Positions 25,901 through 36,062 of a DNA stretch of 64,000 nt are shown here, piece by piece. The position numbers and the translations under genes are program-made. The notes beneath the pieces were generated by a model. That model saw only the letters and a list, made by a program, of their open reading frames with translations. It was not told the origin of the DNA and searched no databases. The first letter of the stretch is position 1, and the number at the start of each line of letters is the position of its first letter. The stretch is from Pachypanchax playfairii (Eukaryota; Chordata; Actinopteri; Cyprinodontiformes; Aplocheilidae): NCBI GenBank assembly GCA_006937955.1, contig SSNP01000001.1, positions 9,924,335 through 9,988,334 of the forward strand, in the 5' to 3' direction.

Positions 25901-28900
25901 TTAAGTGACACAAATGCTCTTTTTTTTTGTACCTTAGGGACGCAGGCGCCCTTGGGTGCAGGGTTTGGAAACCCCTTTGCCTCAGCAGTAGGCTCTAGCT
26001 TGGGCTCTTCTACCCTTGGAGGTACCACCTCTGCCTTTTTTAATCAAACCTTTTATTTCCTAACGTAGTTTCCTTAAACTCTGGCAACATTTTCTCAAAG
26101 TTCTTTTGCTTTCCTTGTGTAAAAGTGTGGGTTGTTTGTAGATGGATGTGAGTCATAGAACAGATCCCCCCCTATTATACCAGCGGTGCGTTCACACCAC
26201 ACCAGAACTGAACAAAGTTTTCCAGGTCTTTATTTTTGGCTCTAGAATGACACATTAAATAGTCATTCCTGTCTTTGAATTATTTTGGAGGGGGAAATTT
26301 GACCTAAACGTGTCACCAGTTTGTCACATGTTGCTATGAAACAACAAACTGATGTTGGCGTAGGACGAGGTGGTTTGAGCGCACGGTGTTGATGTGGTTC
26401 CCTCGATAGTGGTGTGTTTGATGAAACCTTTGCCATTCTCTCCATTTGGTCTTTGCTTTGCTCTGCGGTTTGTATTTCAGAACTCTGATGTGTAGTAGAT
26501 AAACTTAATAAGATTGTTTTTTTTCGTGAACCTTGCTTGTGCCTGCCTGCGTGCCCTCCTGAAGCTCTGCGTGTGCTGTTTGTTCCCAGTGTAGGTAGCA
26601 GGGTTGGCTCTGTCTGACATGTGTCACTCTCTCTCACACAGGTTTTGGTGGGGTTGGGACAGGGGGGTCTTCTTTCACCTTCTCCACCACCAATAAGCCC
26701 ACAGGAGGCAGTTTGAGTGCAGGTACATACAAGCTGTATATAACACCCTCACACCTGACCTCGCAAACAACAGCAGTGTTTATTCACAGCAGTCATGTGA
26801 CATTTTGGCATCTGAGGTTTGACATTGTATAAAATTATCGTATATACGCGTAATAAAGTCGACCTCGTTATTAAATTGAGCAATTTTGAAAGAGAAAATC
26901 TGGTAAAAAATTGTCTCCGACCATCTGAACTATATAGCGACCCTACCTACCTGAGAGCAAGTGGTCGAAAACAAAGCAATTCACAAAGCTCGTAAAAGAT
27001 CTCGAAACAGCGGACCACAACTCTTAACACACACAACACTCACATTGCAACACAAGTCTTAAGTCTACCAAGGCGGACTGCGCTAACCCACAGCCGCAAT
27101 GTCCAACAGGTGTGTGTAGCCTAGATAGGGCCGCCTCTAGTCTTGATTGGTCCGTTAGGAGAGGCACGGCCCAATCAGTGGATGGGGAGGAGGAAGGCTT
27201 CCTGGGGATGATTGGCAGCTGCAGCGACCACGAACAGTTGAGCTGTGATCCAAGGATTTGCAACCAAATAATAAATAGTGAAAGTTTGATTTATGATTAT
27301 TATTCTGTCCCATTACTTTTGGTCCCTTAACAAGTGGGAGGCACATATGCAAACTGTTGTAATTCCTTCACCGGTCATCTGATTTGGATACCCTCAAATT
27401 AAAGCTGACAGTGGCTACGTTTACATGCGCCAAATTTCCCCAATCTGATTAAAATCTTGGTCGATCGGAATTCCCAAATCCCTGTTTACATGGACACTAA
27501 CTGAAATGATCTGATCATGCCATGAGTACACATGCACCAAGCACTCAGTCAGGTTAAATGAGTTGAGCATGCGCACAGCGAGTTGTCTTTCCGGGGGAAG
27601 AAAACAAAGTAAACAAACTCTGTCCTTTCTGCACGTCTTTCCCGCCCCATCGTGTGCTCGAGCTGACTCACGTTTTCCCCAATATGAACCTTCTGCGGGT
27701 GATTACCTTTATGTTTGGGTTTTTACTGGTCGCATTAACCAAGCTAGCGGCTGAATACATATTGCTACTGCTCCTCCACCACAGGAGAGGAGAGCAGGAT
27801 GACAGGATGACTGCACCAGCAGACCACTTCTGTTTACTTCCCGCTATGTTTTCTACTTGGGTCTGCGAAAGCGGAAAGACGTCACGCTGAAGTTGTACGC
27901 ATGCGCAAAGGGCTCTTTTCACCCTTTCTTTCCGAATGGGTGTATACATGCACGTCTATCCGAATGAAGATCGGACAAAACCACCCCTCTCGATCGGAAG
28001 GAAATTTCTTTCGGATCAGGCTGCATCGGATCAAAACATTCTGATTGACATGTTTACATGACGTCTTTTTTATCCGATTGGGCGTTTATTCCGATTAAAT
28101 GTGCCCATGTAAACGTAGCTAGTGTGCAGTTATAGCACATAATGTTTGCTTCATTTCAAAGCCATTGTTGTCATGTACACAACCAAAAATGTTTGAATTG
28201 TGTCCATGTCCCAATATTTATGGACCCGACTGCATAGGTCGAATCCTTTTACTGTACTTTCAGTAAAGTCATTGGTTTGATGTAACGAAGCTGATTCTTT
28301 TGGCGACATGAAGCTCCATAAATTAGCTGCATCGTTGTTTTAGCCGCAGTGTCCGAAGCACGTGGAAAAAGTAGCGGCTTATAGTCCAGAAATTACAGCG
28401 TCTTAGGCTAGAACCTCACAGACGACGAGTTTGAGATGCAAACTGGTGAGAAAATAAGTTTATTTCCTGTTGGAACTGGTGCTGCGTTTGTGCAAATATC
28501 AAGTAGATTTAAGGTGTTCGCAATAAATCCTCATTATATATGCAAATTTGTTGTACTCTGAACATCAGATTCTCTTTTTCTTTTTAGTCTCCAGTCAGTA
28601 AGAACTGAATGTCACATGTGGCCAACACTTACAGAAACTAAAGAAAGAATCTTCCCAGACACTCGTTAACCATTTTGAGCAAAAAATTTGTCTTGTTTGA
28701 AAAATTTTTTTTCAAAATTCTGGCAACGCGCTGCAGACGGACCCCCGTTAGCGCTTCAAGACTGTTCAGAAACTCCTCAGATGCCGTTCGAAATTTGTCA
28801 CTAACAGTTGAGTCTCTGGTCGAGGCTAGCCTTAGCCACAACCATCTAAACGTTATCTATTATGTAATGCTGTCATAATCCTTGCAAGAATTTTTTGACC

Positions 28901-29155
28901 CATTTTTCACGTATCATTCAACAAAAAACGATTATACGCAAACTCACTTTTTGTCTCTTTTGTGCCACTCTCCCTCATTATGTAGGTTTCGGTAACAGCA
29001 GCAGCTCTGGCTTTAACTTCAGCAACCCTGGCATCAACCCGTCCGCTGGCCTGACCTTCGGCGTATCCAACCAACCGGCTGCTGCCTTTGGCGCCGGAGG
29101 ACCCCTCCTCCAGCTGAAGAAGCCCCCTGCTGGTAACAAGAGAGGCAAGAGATAG
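16985..29155 (+). CDS. nup58: nucleoporin 58 (p58/p45, nucleoporin-like 1), 14 coding exons
   Basis: Coding exons: 16985-17064, 17601-17761, 17883-17915, 18007-18276, 19601-19763, 19882-19947, 20059-20233, 20444-20523, 20759-20877, 21053-21135, 21304-21505, 25938-26021, 26642-26722, 28986-29155. All junctions are GT-AG and in phase: 1767 nt, 588 aa (human about 599). Residues 1 to about 235 are an FG-repeat region (FNFGSG, FTFGA, FSFGTA, SIFGQK) rich in Ala, Thr, Ser and Gly. Residues about 236-420 are the conserved helical coiled-coil part (KFVKEQKQVQEDISRM, QFEVQLQQYRQQIEEL). Residues about 478-588 are a second FG region, ending LLQLKKPPAGNKRGKR. The protein belongs to the Nup62-Nup54-Nup58 channel complex; the helices bind partners and the FG repeats contact transport receptors. 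Many small N-terminal exons end in a split Gly codon, so FG modules can be skipped without frame loss. Intron 11 is 4.4 kb and its read-through could make a shorter form. Confidence 0.96.
18640..19290 (+). mobile_element. degenerate Tc1-like transposase fossil in nup58 intron 4
   Basis: The order of words GGAAAATCCAAGGAACTCAA, GATTGCAAGATC, TTGGTTAGGATGTCTAGGAA and CCACCAAGACTCAAGC follows the N-terminal half of fish Tc1-family transposase genes. Stops and frameshifts are frequent and no terminal repeats are clear, so the copy is dead. Confidence 0.6.
21506..21528 (+). other. possible alternative 3-prime end of nup58 (Nup45-like read-through)
   Basis: If the donor after 21505 is not used, the frame continues as GLTAFKF and stops at TAG 21526-21528, giving about 484 aa that lack the C-terminal FG region. 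The donor is GTCTGA, weaker than the gene's other donors. Rat Nup45 is a known alternative product of the p58 gene lacking the C-terminal FG part. The following intron holds AATAAA motifs (near 22936, 25530 and 25541) that could end such a transcript. Use of this form is inference. Confidence 0.4.
21529..25937 (+). other. long AT-rich nup58 intron 11
   Basis: No coding exon is supportable. The 129-aa open frame at 24376-24765 has no splice support or recognisable family. The interval is T-rich with several AATAAA motifs, which suits either a plain intron or the long 3-prime UTR of a read-through nup58 transcript. I saw no clear transposon ends in it. Confidence 0.45.
27250..28235 (-). mobile_element. 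Tc1/mariner-type element end with a nested MITE
   Basis: Read on minus, it begins TGCAGTCGGGTCCATAAATA at 28234, the terminal type of a common fish Tc1-like element. It resumes after the nested MITE with GTCAGCTTTAATTTGAGGGT and TAAGGGACCAAAAGTAATGG. The transposase part is missing, so this is one end only. It lies in nup58 intron 13. Confidence 0.6.
27414..28121. mobile_element. GTTTACATG-terminated MITE nested in the Tc1-like element
   Basis: It starts GCTACGTTTACATG and ends CATGTAAACGTAGC, a perfect 14-bp inverted terminus. Subterminal words such as CAATCTGATTAAAA and TTTTATCCGATTG are also partly inverted. It is about 708 bp and interrupts the Tc1-like end, so it inserted later. The 78-aa open frame inside it (27654-27890) is probably chance. 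Confidence 0.8.
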
Positions 29156-29480
29156 AAACAAGAAACACAGGACTGCGCGAACTGACCAGCTGGGGGCTTG
29201 TAGCAAAGTAAGAGCCGGCCTGAGTAGAGACTGTGCTAAACTAATAAATAACTAAATCAGAACGTTTGGATTTAAAGAAGATATCAGGACGGAGCCTATC
29301 ATGAAACTGTAGGCTGATTCAAGGGGGATCACCGTTCTACATTTAATCTGCTCATGTTCACGTTTTCTTTAGTTTAATGGTTAATGCTGAGTCACTGACC
29401 TTTATCTCAATGAAGAATGAAAGTTATTGTTACCATTAACACTTATGAAATAAAGAAAGCTCAGATTTTTGTTTATTCTG
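29156..29480 (+). other. nup58 3-prime UTR
   Basis: From the TAG at 29153-29155 to about 20-25 bp past the AATAAA at 29449-29454. The extent rests on the signal alone. Confidence 0.55.
29449..29454 (+). terminator. nup58 polyadenylation signal
   Basis: AATAAA 294 bp past the nup58 stop codon, followed by a T-rich stretch (TTTTTGTTTATTCTGTCTG), as expected for a cleavage site. Confidence 0.65.
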
Positions 29481-30545
29481 TCTGTTATGCCTCAGATTTC
29501 CACTCGCTGTGGGTCAATTGCTTAACAGGGTATTTGAGAATGCCATAAAAACATTGTTTTAATTGGGATTTTCTTTTATATATTATACCACAGAAATGTT
29601 TTTTTCTTTTATTTTGAAATGCCTAATTTCTTATGTTTTGTTACACAAACTGTCAGCAGGAACTACATTAATGTACTTCTAAAGGGAAAGAATATGAAAT
29701 GCTAGGAAAAAGCGCGGTCCATGTCTTATCCGATCCTCATTAGTTTCATAGAGTGGGTGGGGGGGTTACGGGGGTGAGTCACAGCTTTTATTTTTGTAAT
29801 AAATAGAAAAAGAGATTCGATTCAGGAAGATTAAAGGGGTTTAACATCTTTAGTCGTTGAAAGTTTTTGTCTTGTTAAATCTTTTCTTTATGCTTGTGCA
29901 GCAGTGTATTGTAAACTCTTGTGAGACAACACTTTGGTTTTTGTAGTTTCCAGAGTTACGTCATATATCGGTTATAATATCAAAACACATTCTGCTTTTT
30001 CAGTTTATCCATGTGCTCGTACAAATTTTCACTATTTAGTGTGTAACTTGTGTGAATGTGTATGATGTCACGCTCACCTTTCATGCTTTTTTTTTTCAGC
30101 ATTGGGTGTGAATTGTGGATTTCTTTTTTTTTTTTTTAAACTGTCCGTGTCGCTTTGGGTTACCAAACACGTAGTTTTACTGTTGTTTTCTAAACGCAGT
30201 CTGTGGTTTCTTGTATTTTCAGGATGCTGTTTAGTAATAAAAATCTTTTGCCTGTTTAAGGAAATGATTATTAAACAGATCTTCAAAGTTGTCATGGATC
30301 CGTTGTTCTTTTCTCAAATCCGATGAGAAAAACAAGGCGGGACGTGGTGTGCACCGAGGTCTTTAGGTCAATCTTCACAGCATTTTTTCAGAAATACATC
30401 ATTTCTTAATCTGATCCGACTCTTTCCAAGAGATAAAAAGCACATACAGGCAGTGAGAATTTACTTTTCCTATGGTTTTCAGTGAAATAAAAACAAGTTA
30501 TGTAAAGAAAAAAAGATTTTCATTTACAGTTTGTTTTAGTTTGAC
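29481..30545. other. intergenic spacer between nup58 and the unidentified minus gene
   Basis: AT-rich with homopolymer T runs (30085-30140) and a G-rich patch near 29755-29775. No gene or terminal repeat is supportable. It also contains the right side of the junction between the two ancestral blocks. Confidence 0.5.
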
Positions 30546-33500
30546 TCACTCAGCTGACACCGTCTCTACAGCTACATCAGCGTCCACGGGCTTCAGATTT
30601 GGGACACTTCTGGAAGTGAAAGCCTGAGGGAAAAAAAAACCTTTCTGACAAGTCAGGGAACTAATCAGTGTTCTCACCGATGCATTAGAAAATTCTGAAA
30701 TTATAAAGAAAATAATATTTAAATTATCGACCATTTTGTTTAAATCACTTACAAATACTTTGGGCTACTAGGAAACGGTGCAAGGGAGACGCCACATTCA
30801 CACAGTGACCTCCATCTGTCAGTGCTGTAATGGGAAAGCTTCATTCTGAAACAGGAAATGATTGGCTAAACCATTGTTGATCCAACTTCATGTCAACCAT
30901 GTTACATATTTAATAAGGTAATGACGTGTCAGTTTATCATCAACTGCAGTTTTATGTTTTAAACAAAATTCAAGAATTTTATAAGTACGTATTTTGCTGG
31001 TTCTTGTCTCTTGAAAATCTTGTTTCCTGTTAAATAAGTGAGATTTCTTATTTGATTTCATAGATTTTATAAAGAATTGAATTTGAGTAACTCAATTTTG
31101 TCCTATAACAACATTCTATGTGGAGTTTAGACTTGGATCAGAGCAGCTGATGATGAGATTTGATATTTTACAGCTGTTTGGGTAAAAAACAAAGACAGAG
31201 ACATTTCCTGGAACCAGCAGTCGATTGGGTTGAATCACGAGTTCAATACAAACCTTCATCTTGAGCATCAAAACTGGGACAGTTGAAAAGAACAACTCCC
31301 TTTTAACAGGAAGAAACATCCAGCAGAACCAGGATGAGCAGCTTTCTGCCTCGACTGACTGAGATGTGAGCTGACAGTAAAGAGACAATTTGGACCACTT
31401 ATAATTTCTATGGAAAGAAAAACACTTATAAAGTTAATAGCAGCAATAGGCTAATGGTTAATACAAACATGGAGAGTAAAAACAGCAAAGTGAAGAAGAT
31501 CAGTATGTCCTCCAGCAGTCTAAGTCTATTGCAGCATAACTAAAGGGATGGATCTCGATAACCTAAGCTAATCTTGACTATAGGATTGTGGCTCATTGTT
31601 TGAGTTCACCATTGGAATTTTATTTTGGTTCAACGTTTTCTTGTGATGTCACAACCACCCAACAACTATTAAGTAGTTGCAAGCGAGGCCGTTTTTCTCC
31701 AAGAACGCTTCAAAACCCTTTTCTGCTTGAGTTTTCCCACAACAAAGACACTCACAATATGGCGGCGAAGATGACGCGTGACCCGGAAGCTCACGTCGTC
31801 TACACTTCGGGAAGAAAAATTACATAGCGTTTCAATGCGGCGCAAAAGGAGGAGGAGAAGAAGAACGCTGTTGCTATGCGACGAGGAAGCCGCGATACAC
31901 AGAAACTAGACAGACATTAGCGTTTGTTGTTTTCACTTCGCTACTCAGTCTTTATTTTAGACCATCTGTTTGACATCTTTTTAGAGTTTTTGTTCTTCCG
32001 GTCAGGTAATGTCACTGTCTTAATATAAGAGTTATCTTACGTGTCTGCTGGAGCTACGCTTATTTAAAAAATCGTCATGTTAAAGGCAGTTGTGAAGGGC
32101 AAAATTACTCGAGCAGGATTTGGTTCAGTTTTAAACAGCAGAAATAATATTTAAAGCAAAATTCAACATGGTTCCAAGTGGAATAAAAAGTCATTTAATT
32201 TAAGCGGAAACGTGAATTTTTAAAAGCATTGCGTTGGAACATTTTTTAAAAGCTTATGTATTTCAGTTTCAGAGGTTAAACGATGATCTTAAAGAAAGTA
32301 AAACCATTGATCAGTTTAAAAGAAAAAAAACAAACAAATTCTAGATAAATACAAAAATAAAGAACAATAGTTTTATCCCTGAATGGCAATAATAGTGTCA
32401 CAGACGAGGATATTGTTTGTGAGGTGCTTGACCAGTGAATGTTAATCAACAAGAACTTTTATTATTTTATTATTGTTTGTAATTATCGGAGTACATACAG
32501 AGAACATAAACATAAATGCAACACTTTTGTTTTTGCTCCCATTTTTTATGAGATGAACTTAAAGATCTAAAACGCTTTCCACATTCACAAAATAACCATC
32601 TATCTCAAATATTGTTTAAAAATCTGTGTAAATCTGTAATAGTGAGCACTTCTTTTTTTCTCTCTTGGTTTTATCTGGATGTGATCTGCTAACAGGCGGT
32701 GTACATCTCAGTCATGCCACTTCCAGACACGTTCTACTGTGCAGAGCAAATCAACATCCCCCCTGAGCTGCCAGACATCCTCAAAACCTTCACCAAAGCA
32801 GCCATTCGAACACAACCTAAGGATTTATTAGTATGGTGTTCAGCGTAAGTCCAAAACTGTTGTTAGTTTGGATGTGGATTAAGGATAGAAACACATGACA
32901 AAATTATTTTATGTTCTAATCTTTATCTTTTATTTGACATATTTGTCTTACCCTCAACAAATGTTGTATCTGTTATTTTATCAAACAGTTCACCTCCTAG
33001 TGCTTTCAGCAATATATTAGAGAGAAAAAAACACTTCCAAACACACTTAATCCATTTTTTTGTGAGATATGATGAAAAACATTGTAGCTTAGTACAGTAT
33101 TTACACATGTTGTGCTTACATTGTCACTATTCCCTGCCTCAGATATTTCAATGCACTGGCTAAAGGAGAATGTCTTCCTGTCAAAGAGAGGCTGGAGATG
33201 AACGTCGCCACCCAGAAAACTGACACTGGACTGACTCCAGGTCTGCTAAAGATCCTCCACAAGCAGGTGATCAGACGTCACAGCAGGAATGTACTTCTTA
33301 AAGATTTTCTTTACGTTTTTATTGTCAGGGTAATAAAAAAAAATCCATTGATAATACTGGATTTAGTTCTTCGTGATGTTTTAGACATAGACGTATATCA
33401 GTGACCCAGTTTTCACCTTCAACTCTATAATTCTCTTCTTTCCCTTCCAATCATAGCTCTCCCCTCGGCAAACATGCAGCAAAGAGGAGCTCCAGGTGAA

Positions 33501-36062
33501 ATGGAAGGGTCTGTGTCTTCCTATGGAGCAGCTGGAGACCCTGCTGTCATTAGGCAGCTTTGACTCCGTAATCAATTGGACTGAGTTCCTCGCCCTGGGC
33601 TGCAGTGCTTTAGGAGGGGTAAGATGTTACATATGGCCAGTTGTAAATATGAATTCATCTGTAGGCCTAACACAGCTGGGGTACTTTAAGAAATATGGCA
33701 TCTGTTCATCCTACAATCTGCTCTCCTAGATTACAGACTGGAACCAGACATCTTTAGTCCAGAGTCCTCTGTTGATGTTCTTCAGGAACTAGAAAATCAC
33801 TCATAGGGTTCAGATCTCCGCCAAGCATCTAAGTTCCCCCCAAAAATAACAGTCTCACCTTTGTTGTATCAGCATTAGCAGAAAACACATTTAGCATTAA
33901 CATTAAGATTAATTTAATAGTTATTCACAGTAATGAGGGTTTTCTGATTCTACAGTATCTCGACTGTCTTTTGGTGTTTGTTGCAAGTCCAGACAATAAT
34001 TTGTTCATTATAGTGATAAAAAATCTGAAAGTGACTTATTTTTGTCTTTTCTGGTTCATAGTATCCAGAATTTTGTAATTATCCAGATCAGTTCTTGGTA
34101 TCATGTAGAACCTGTTGGGAACTCACCCTGTATTTTGTTCTAAGCAGCTGGGCTATTTATTGTGGAGTTATATGAAGCTATATTAAAATAAGATCTATCT
34201 GACAAGGATCAAGAATTCTTAAAACTCTCCTGGATAACAGACGGTGATCTGGATCACTTCCAAAATCTCATTGCTGCTTCATTGGGAAATTTCTGACCTT
34301 TCCTGACCCATTCACCCAAATCCATCCAGAACTTTATGAGTAATCTTGCTAACAGACAGACAAAATAACAAACACTAGTGAAAACAACTTCCTGGCTGAG
34401 AAATCCCTCTTATATTGTTAATCTTTGCCTTTCACTTCAGCTTTTGTTCAGTAAATTTGAGCAATAGAAGCAGATCAAAGAGGATTTAGTGTCTGCTGAA
34501 GAAAATCCAGCCACAAAGGTTGTTCAGCATTTTAACCACATGAGGGCAGCATTGGTCCACACTCATTTTGCACTTTTCTCTACAGCCAGTGAACTCTCAT
34601 CCCATATGTGTGTTTGCCTGTAATGGTTAGAATGCATTATTTGATCATGTGTATTTTCTGTTTGTTTCTATTTAAATTATATACGTGTGTTTCTCTGAAT
34701 TTATTTGCCCAGAGCCTTTTGAGTTCTCTAAAGTTTGCCTGCGAGATCCTGACCAGTGATGAAGAAGGCGGTGCTGCTAGGATCCCCTTCGAAACCTTCG
34801 TCCAACTTTACACCTACTTGGCTCATTTAGATGGTGAAATACCCCAGGACCACATCGACATGTTCCTCAGAAATCTGCAACCGCAAGTGTGAGTTTGTGA
34901 AACGTGTGTGCATCTCCTTAACTGGTTTTATATACTTATTACAGCTTATACATGCAACCCAGTTTCCAAAAAAAGTCAACATAAACCACATGTCAGATGT
35001 TAAAATGGAGATATTTGACCATTTCATTTGGAAAATATGACATCAACATGTCTCAAAGTTGGAACAGCAACAACACAAGGCTCAAAAAGTGATTGGTACC
35101 GTTTAAAATCAATTAAAGGAGCATTTGACAACTAATTAGGTTAATTGGCAACAGCTCAATAACATGACTGAGTGTAAAAGGAGTATTTCATAGTGGCAGT
35201 TGGATGTAAAGATGAGCAGACAAACTGTGTCTAAAGAATGTCTTACATGTTTTCTTATCTCTTTGATTCCAGCATGTTGAAATGTCTACATTTATTTATT
35301 TATTTATTTATTTGGTCTTAAGATAATGAACATTTTTCAAGATTTCCACACTACATGCACAGAAGATTAAATGTTTTAAGTAAAGCCTCAATTCAAACAC
35401 ACCACTTGCTTTTTGAGAGAGAGAGAGACAACTACTTTACAGACTTTTTTCACATTATCTTTTTATGGTACTCTGTTTTATAATTACTATAAAAGATAAC
35501 TTTAACGGGTTGGGGATAGTTTTCCTTCAGAAGTTTTGGGATTTGATTGTCAACCCCGCTGTCTTGTTGATCAGGACAGTAATACTCCCTACACCCCCTA
35601 ATAACCTTATCGGTGTATAAGTAAAAATATTTCACCTAAAATGCAGAATACACTTAAAGAAGTACAAAATAACTTTTACAACTTTAAGCTACGGTTATGA
35701 AACTTGTCTAAGTCGATACTCACCGACAAACACGTTCATCTTCATATTAGACACTCTCGACCCTCCGATGGCTTTACAATAGACTAAATAACCTCTGTAA
35801 TTCGGGTCGCAGCAGGAAGTGGTGTTCTGGTGATTTATGCTGCCCTGATGAAAAATGCCGCCATAGTACAAATTGACAACTTATTTCATAATGAGATGTC
35901 ATTAGAAGTTTATACATTATTCTTGTTTATGTGTCCTGTTAATTATTTAAGCATATTTTTATGATCCTTACCTGATATTTTCTATATAAAAGCCCTCTGG
36001 GTTCTTATAGGCCATTGTTGGGTCCTTCTCTTCTGGGTGTGTCCAAACATTTGCCTCTCGCT
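30546..36062 (-). CDS. unidentified small protein gene, three 3-prime exons, antisense to ropn1l
   Basis: Exons on minus: 36062-35972, 30845-30753, 30609-30546. Acceptors are GCATTGTCAG, CCTGTTTCAG and CTTTCACTTCCAG; donors are CAG/GTAAGG and TTT/GTAAGT. All phases agree and the frame stays open to a TGA at 30548-30546. The joined part encodes about 81 residues, beginning REANVWTHPEEKDPTMAYK, with RMKLSHYSTDRWRSLCEC in the middle, and ending VDADVAVETVSAE. It starts in the middle of a codon, so at least one upstream exon is missing; I could not find it, partly because a transposon (36239-36815) lies just upstream. The first exon shown is inside ropn1l intron 4 and the other two lie before ropn1l, so the gene would overlap ropn1l on the opposite strand. 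I do not recognise the family. Tryptophan and tyrosine content is high for chance sequence. No AATAAA is visible just past the stop. Confidence 0.45.
31100..31590. repeat. dispersed repeat F, copy 1
   Basis: Shares AACATGGAGAGTAAA, AGTATGTCCTCCAGCAGTCT and ATTGCAGCATAACTAAAGGG in the same order with 47350-47650. Part of a widespread fish repeat whose class I cannot name. It sits just upstream of the ropn1l promoter. Confidence 0.55.
31740..32005 (+). promoter_or_regulatory. ropn1l promoter and probable non-coding first exon
   Basis: A GC-rich island in AT-rich surroundings. It holds AATATGGCGGC (31756-31766), an exact match to the YY1 consensus, and GTTGCTATGCGAC (31870-31882), close to an RFX X-box. 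A good splice donor, GTCAG/GTAATG, follows at 32005/32006 and pairs with an acceptor AACAG at 32691-32695, 18 bp before the ropn1l ATG. This suggests a non-coding exon from about 31.8 kb to 32005. Confidence 0.55.
32480..32655 (+). mobile_element. fragment of a Tc1/mariner-type repeat upstream of ropn1l exon 2
   Basis: The words AAATGCAACACTTTTGTTTT, GAGATGAACTTAAAGATCTA and AATCTGTAATAGTGAGCACT occur in the order found in a common fish DNA transposon. The fragment ends about 40 bp before the acceptor used by ropn1l. No transposase remains. Confidence 0.5.

Noticed and set aside
27654..27890. 78-aa hydrophobic open frame that could suggest a membrane peptide
   Set aside because: It lies wholly inside a MITE with perfect terminal inversions; the frame is probably incidental.
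35724..35839. Possible extra exon of the antisense gene, with an open frame and a GTGAGT donor
   Set aside because: It can be entered in phase from the 36062-35972 exon, but its own end phase leads to a stop in the next exon, whereas direct joining of 35972 to 30845 stays open.
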